DNA from: Batillaria attramentaria
Lineage: Eukaryota; Mollusca; Gastropoda; Batillariidae
DNA length: 64,000 bases
Reading direction: 5' to 3'
Assembly: GCA_018292915.2 (NCBI GenBank)
Contig: JACVVK020000032.1
Location: 450,001-514,000, forward strand
The notes beneath the pieces are model-generated. The model was not told where the DNA came from and did no database searches. It was given only the letters and a program-made list of their open reading frames with translations. Made by a program: the position numbers and the translations under genes. Positions 11,847-64,000 of the stretch are shown here, piece after piece. Within the stretch, counting starts at the first letter, position 1, and each line of letters starts with the position of its first letter.

Positions 11847-11958
11847 AACAACAACTCCCCAAAAACAAACAAACAAACAAACATCAACAACAACAACAAC
11901 AACAACAACAAACAAAAAACCAAACCAAACAAAATAAAATAAAATAAAATAAAATAAA
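11781..11958. repeat. GA array followed by CAA and AAAAT arrays
   Basis: GA 11781-11846, caa units 11886-11912, aaaat units 11930-11958. Confidence 0.95.
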
Positions 11959-12465
11959 GCCAGCAAACCTTGCCCAAAGCTGGGTAGAAGGAAAACGTGG
12001 TAGGGGTGATTGACGAAAGGTGAGAGGAGTGGGTAAGTCTGAGCGTGGCCGAGGGGGTTGGGGGGGGTGGGGTGGGGTGGGGTGGGGAGAGATCGGAGGT
12101 GGAGGAGGGGGGAAGGGGGCTCAAGTTGGAAGATCAAAAGATTTTCAGTGTCATTTTCCACCTGTGGGTCTTTGCGGTGAGAGTGCATAGCATTGTGGCG
12201 CGGCTAATAATCAGACTTTCTCCACAGGGGTGTGTACACAATAGAATAAAATCCATACAATTCACTTTTTTTTATATTTATTTAGTTCGCTAGAATCAGT
12301 TGAATGGAACACGTGGCAAAGCAATGGGGCATTCCAGTTTCTCCTATCGACAGGTGGCTGCAACCTTCCATTATTTGACCAAACCATGTTTCTTGTCTAA
12401 ACACAAGCATACTTAAGAAAAATGTTTTTAATCATACTTATCGCGGCCCGTCTGGGCTCACGTTT

Positions 12466-12468
<3 letters not shown>

Positions 12469-12564
<96 letters not shown>

Positions 12565-12706
12565 CCCCCCCCCCCCCCCCGGCCAAGAAAAAAAAAGAAG
12601 AAGAAAAAACAGAAAGAAAGAAAAAAAAAAAAGAAAACAAAAGAAAAAATACAAAAAGGAAAAGAAAAAAACCCAACAAACCCTACCCCCCCCCCCCAAA
12701 AAAAAA

Positions 12707-12750
<44 letters not shown>
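12469..12750. repeat. GT array, C run, A-rich block, C and A runs, GA array
   Basis: GT 12469-12558, C 12567-12581, AAAGAA-rich, C 12686-12697, A, then GA 12715-12750. The long open frames across here are microsatellite by-products. Confidence 0.95.
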
Positions 12751-12751
<1 letters not shown>

Positions 12752-13229
12752 AACAAAAAACAGACAAAAAAGAGGCTCTCTGCAAGGTGCCCCATTGCCC
12801 CAAAACAGTTGTCGTTTTACCAGAAATCACCAAGTTTGTTTCTACAACACCAAGGAGCAGACCCGGGTCACAGTGTGCACGTGCAGAGGTGTCGCAAGCA
12901 TGTGCACCGCACGTGGCCAGCACGCATGCGCTGTGCGCAGCATGGCACTCGCCGATTAGAGCACATCCGTCATCGGCGATAGAGCGCTAAGCGAATGTTT
13001 AGTAGAGAGTTCTGCCCCCTTTACCTGTTGCAATATGGATTACGTCCCCTTTCGAGAGCGGCGACCCGAGCTTGGCCCGTATGCCAGTAAGCGTTGAGCA
13101 GCTGAATTCTCATAATCATTCCGAGATTACTATCGTCACAGAAGCAAACTTATGTTTCGGAAAAAGTTCCTCTTCAGTGTAATTGCACCTGTACACTCAA
13201 ACTGGTCTATCTTCACGATAGACGATCAT

Positions 13230-13600
13230 TTCAGTACCAAGCCGGCCCCCGTAATTCAAGTTGGAATTCTCTTTCCCAGTGCATTCGTAATGCATCTGAT
13301 TTTGCTTGATTTCAAAGCCAAACTGAAAACCTTCTTGTTCAGACTGTCCTACAACTAGATTCACCACAGAGTTTGACCCATTCTGAGCCCTGTTGCACGT
13401 GAAAGGGCAGCTACGAGGTGTGTGTGTGCCGTGTGCGTGCGTGCGTGCGTGCGTGCGTGTGTGTGTGTGTGTGTGTTATGTTAGTGTGTGTTGCAGACTT
13501 TTATTAGTTTAGCCCCGACGGTCATTGTGAAGCGCCTTGAGCTCACCTTGTAGGGATACTGCGCTATATAAGAATGTTATGTATTATTATTATTAGACGA
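13230..13600 (+). mobile_element. Decayed non-LTR 3' end
   Basis: TGGAATTCTCTTTCC (WNSLS) and, in another frame, FKAKLKTFLFRLSYN with a stop at 13356-13358, then GTGC/GT repeats, gcgctatataagaatg and a TATT tail. A frameshift separates the two motifs. Confidence 0.6.
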
Positions 13601-13664
13601 CCCCACTCGGCAAGCCGCGACGCCAAATCCCCGCCCCTCTACTCTGCCGTGCATTGGCAAAACA

Positions 13665-13768
13665 CAGTAAGTCCATGACGTCATTGTATGGAAAAATGGG
13701 TGATTTCAAGACGAAAGAGATTGACGTAATGGCCTTTTTTTCCTCAAATGACGTCAATGGACTTACTG
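13665..13768. repeat. Short hairpin repeat with TGACGTCA in both arms
   Basis: cagtaagtccatgacgtcatt at 13665-13685 pairs with aatgacgtcaatggacttactg at 13747-13768 around a 60-base loop. Confidence 0.6.
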
Positions 13769-14208
13769 TTTTCTTTCCATGTTTCAGTTATACCAAACTG
13801 CATGTGCTTCTCTCGTTGTACATATAGTGTCTGGCGAAAAGTTTGCCATACCATGGCATGTATTGTGCTCATTATACCTCGGGACGCCATTGGCTGAATT
13901 CTGGGAGCTCGACCCTTTTGATTGACAGGAGTGGAATCGTCCATTAGTAGAGCTGTGAATGCAATACACTGCCGTCTGCGAGCGTACACCGAAAAAGGCA
14001 AATAGCGAAGGGAAAAGCGAGGTGCCCGTAAGTGTTGTTGTCAATCATTGGCTGGCAAAGCTTCATTTCAAGTCTACACGGCCAGCAGATGCTGGTGTAT
14101 TGCATTCAAAGACAACAACAACATCAACAACAGCAGCAGCAGCAGACAAAACAAAACAAAACACTGAAACTGCAACAAAAACAAAGAAAACAGCGCACTC
14201 TGTCTTCC

Positions 14209-14214
14209 TTTATT
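14209..14214 (-). promoter_or_regulatory. Candidate poly(A) signal AATAAA
   Basis: AATAAA on the minus strand about 0.96 kb after the stop, followed by a T/GT-rich stretch. It is the clearest hexamer I noticed downstream, but it was not tested against alternatives. Confidence 0.25.
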
Positions 14215-14399
14215 GGAGATGCTGATTCCGCTTAATATAACAGTTCCACGCGAAAGGTATAAAACAATTACAGATGTAGGCAACATCTCTCGTAAAATAC
14301 AAAGAGCTGGAAAAGGCGACATTGGAAAATGTTGTAAGTGCTTATGCAGCAGTTCACCGGTTTTAATGAAGAAGCCAATAAAGAACAGAAAACTCCCTC

Positions 14400-14675
14400 C
14401 CCACCGCCCCCAAACAAACAAAGAAACAAACAACAACAAAACAACAACAGCAGACAAACAAAAAGCAACAAACAACAACAACAAACAAAAACAACAAAAA
14501 CAAACAAACAAACAAACAAAAAACTACACCAAACTAGACTACAAAAACACCCCAAAACAACAACAAAAACAGCAAACAAAACAAACAATACCCAACAAGC
14601 AACAACAACAACAAAACCCCCAAAACAACAACAACAACAACAACAACAACAAGCAAACAAACAAACAAACATGAG
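14400..14675. repeat. CAA/CAAA-rich low-complexity block
   Basis: Almost only C and A on the plus strand with caa, caaaca and caaa units; then three 60-70 base copies of a gtcacacggcacacaaaccg-containing unit to 14900. Confidence 0.9.
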
Positions 14676-14739
14676 AAAAAAAAACCCAAACAAACGTAAC
14701 GCCATATAACGTAAGGTAAGCGGCAATCATGTAACGGGG

Positions 14740-14900
14740 AGAGTAATACTGACAGTAATATTGTCATATGGCACACAAACCGAACTGGGAGAGTAATAAG
14801 CTTACTGACAGTAACCTTGTCACACGGCACACAAACCGAACTGGGAGAGTAATACTGACAGTAACCTTGTCACACGGCACACAAACCGAACTGACGAAGC
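14740..14900. repeat. Small tandem repeat, about 55-75 bp unit
   Basis: ggcacacaaaccgaactggg with gtaatactgacagtaacctt repeats three times. Confidence 0.8.
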
Positions 14901-15174
14901 AAAATGAAAGTTTTCTGCACAAGTTTTCTTCTTGTTTGTCACACACAACTGAGGACGAAACCACACACTACCGGGAACTTTAACCCATTTTATCATTAAC
15001 AAACACACAAAAATCATTTTGCTTGCGTAGTAAGTACACGACCCCATGTTTCACATTCAGGCTATTTTGGTCGCGTATCAAATCTGCAGATCTGTAATTA
15101 TGAGCTCATACAGCGGGCAAGGAGTGGCTGGGGGCCGGTTGGGCTCTTTAAGAGGTAATTAAAGATCCGAGGTT

Positions 15175-63588
<48,414 letters not shown>

Positions 63589-63639
63589 CTGCCACAGTTA
63601 GCGACAGGCTGCACAATAACGCACATTTTGTAGTCAGTA

Positions 63640-63680
<41 letters not shown>

Positions 63681-64000
63681 ACAACAACAACAACAACAAC
63701 TACTACTACTACTACTACTAGATCACATTTATATAGCGCAATTCTTGATAATACGTCAACTCAGTCATTGTGCCACACTCACACAACACCCACACGCACA
63801 TAGAACACAAGATCAACAACGATAAATCGCTGAAAGCAACAGAAACAACAATAAAATGTTATAAGCAATAACCAAAAACAAGAAAGTTTTTTTTTCTTCT
63901 TCAAAAAAGCGCACAACAAAACAAAAATGTAAATGATTAATTTATAATAATAATACATCACATTTGTACAGCGCAATTCTTGAAAATACATCAACACACT
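63640..64000 (-). repeat. CAT/CAA/CTA arrays and two non-LTR 3' tails
   Basis: Trinucleotide arrays 63640-63720, then two copies (about 63720-63760 and 63945-64000) of the complement of gcgc-atataa-TATT type tails. No upstream coding exon is seen here. Confidence 0.6.

Noticed and set aside
12422..12990. Long overlapping open frames of Cys-Val, Thr-His and Lys-rich peptides
   Set aside because: Direct translation of GT, CA, A-rich and GA microsatellites; the same applies to many frames at 4918-5361, 27137-27852, 51715-52101 and 56153-56447.

Overview
This window looks like invertebrate animal nuclear DNA, most likely from a mollusc and probably a marine gastropod. The reasons are a long multi-exon EGF/DSL gene with GT-AG introns, several tRNA-headed SINE families, LINE 3' ends with TATT tails, and very dense CA/GT, GA, CAA and CAGA microsatellites. 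The taxon is inferred from style, not from a marker gene. No bacterial operons, rRNA genes or CRISPR arrays are seen.

One gene dominates, on the minus strand. I can trace 65 consecutive exons from about 63588 down to a stop codon at 15175-15177. All reading frames and intron phases join, giving about 2,180 residues. The first exon (signal peptide) lies beyond 64000. In protein order it reads: a DSL domain (63322-63588), an EGF, a Thr-rich stalk, five tandem copies of an 11-exon cassette (61601 to 25335), three Thr-rich stalk exons, two EGFs, a fourth Thr-rich exon, a transmembrane helix (16136-16260) and a short basic cytoplasmic tail (15175-15340). Each cassette is two related cysteine domains, A and B, followed by three EGF-like domains. 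Cassette 5 has two intact EGFs plus a decayed one. A and B are each built from four exons with the same phase series (1-0, 0-2, 2-2, 2-1) and the same C-x5-C core, so the gene carries ten copies of one ancestral four-exon unit. I do not recognise the A/B domain as a named family. The whole protein looks like a type I membrane protein of Delta/Serrate style topology, with an unfamiliar ectodomain repeat.

Region by region: 1-15.1 kb is gene-free on my reading and holds SINEs, LINE tails, a TIR element, a 304-bp satellite inside a hairpin-ended element, and many microsatellites. 15.1-20 kb holds the 3' exons of the gene. 20-27 kb holds a 1.9-kb palindrome-ended element nested in a SINE, plus 0.7-kb duplications that copied Thr-rich exons. 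27-44 kb is cassettes 5 and 4, with three copies of a second palindrome-ended element in introns, one carrying a nested 0.6-kb element. 44-62 kb is cassettes 3, 2 and 1. 62-64 kb is the N-terminal DSL/EGF/Thr part.

Exon limits were set by eye from splice consensus, phase continuity and comparison among cassettes. No transcript or database evidence was available.
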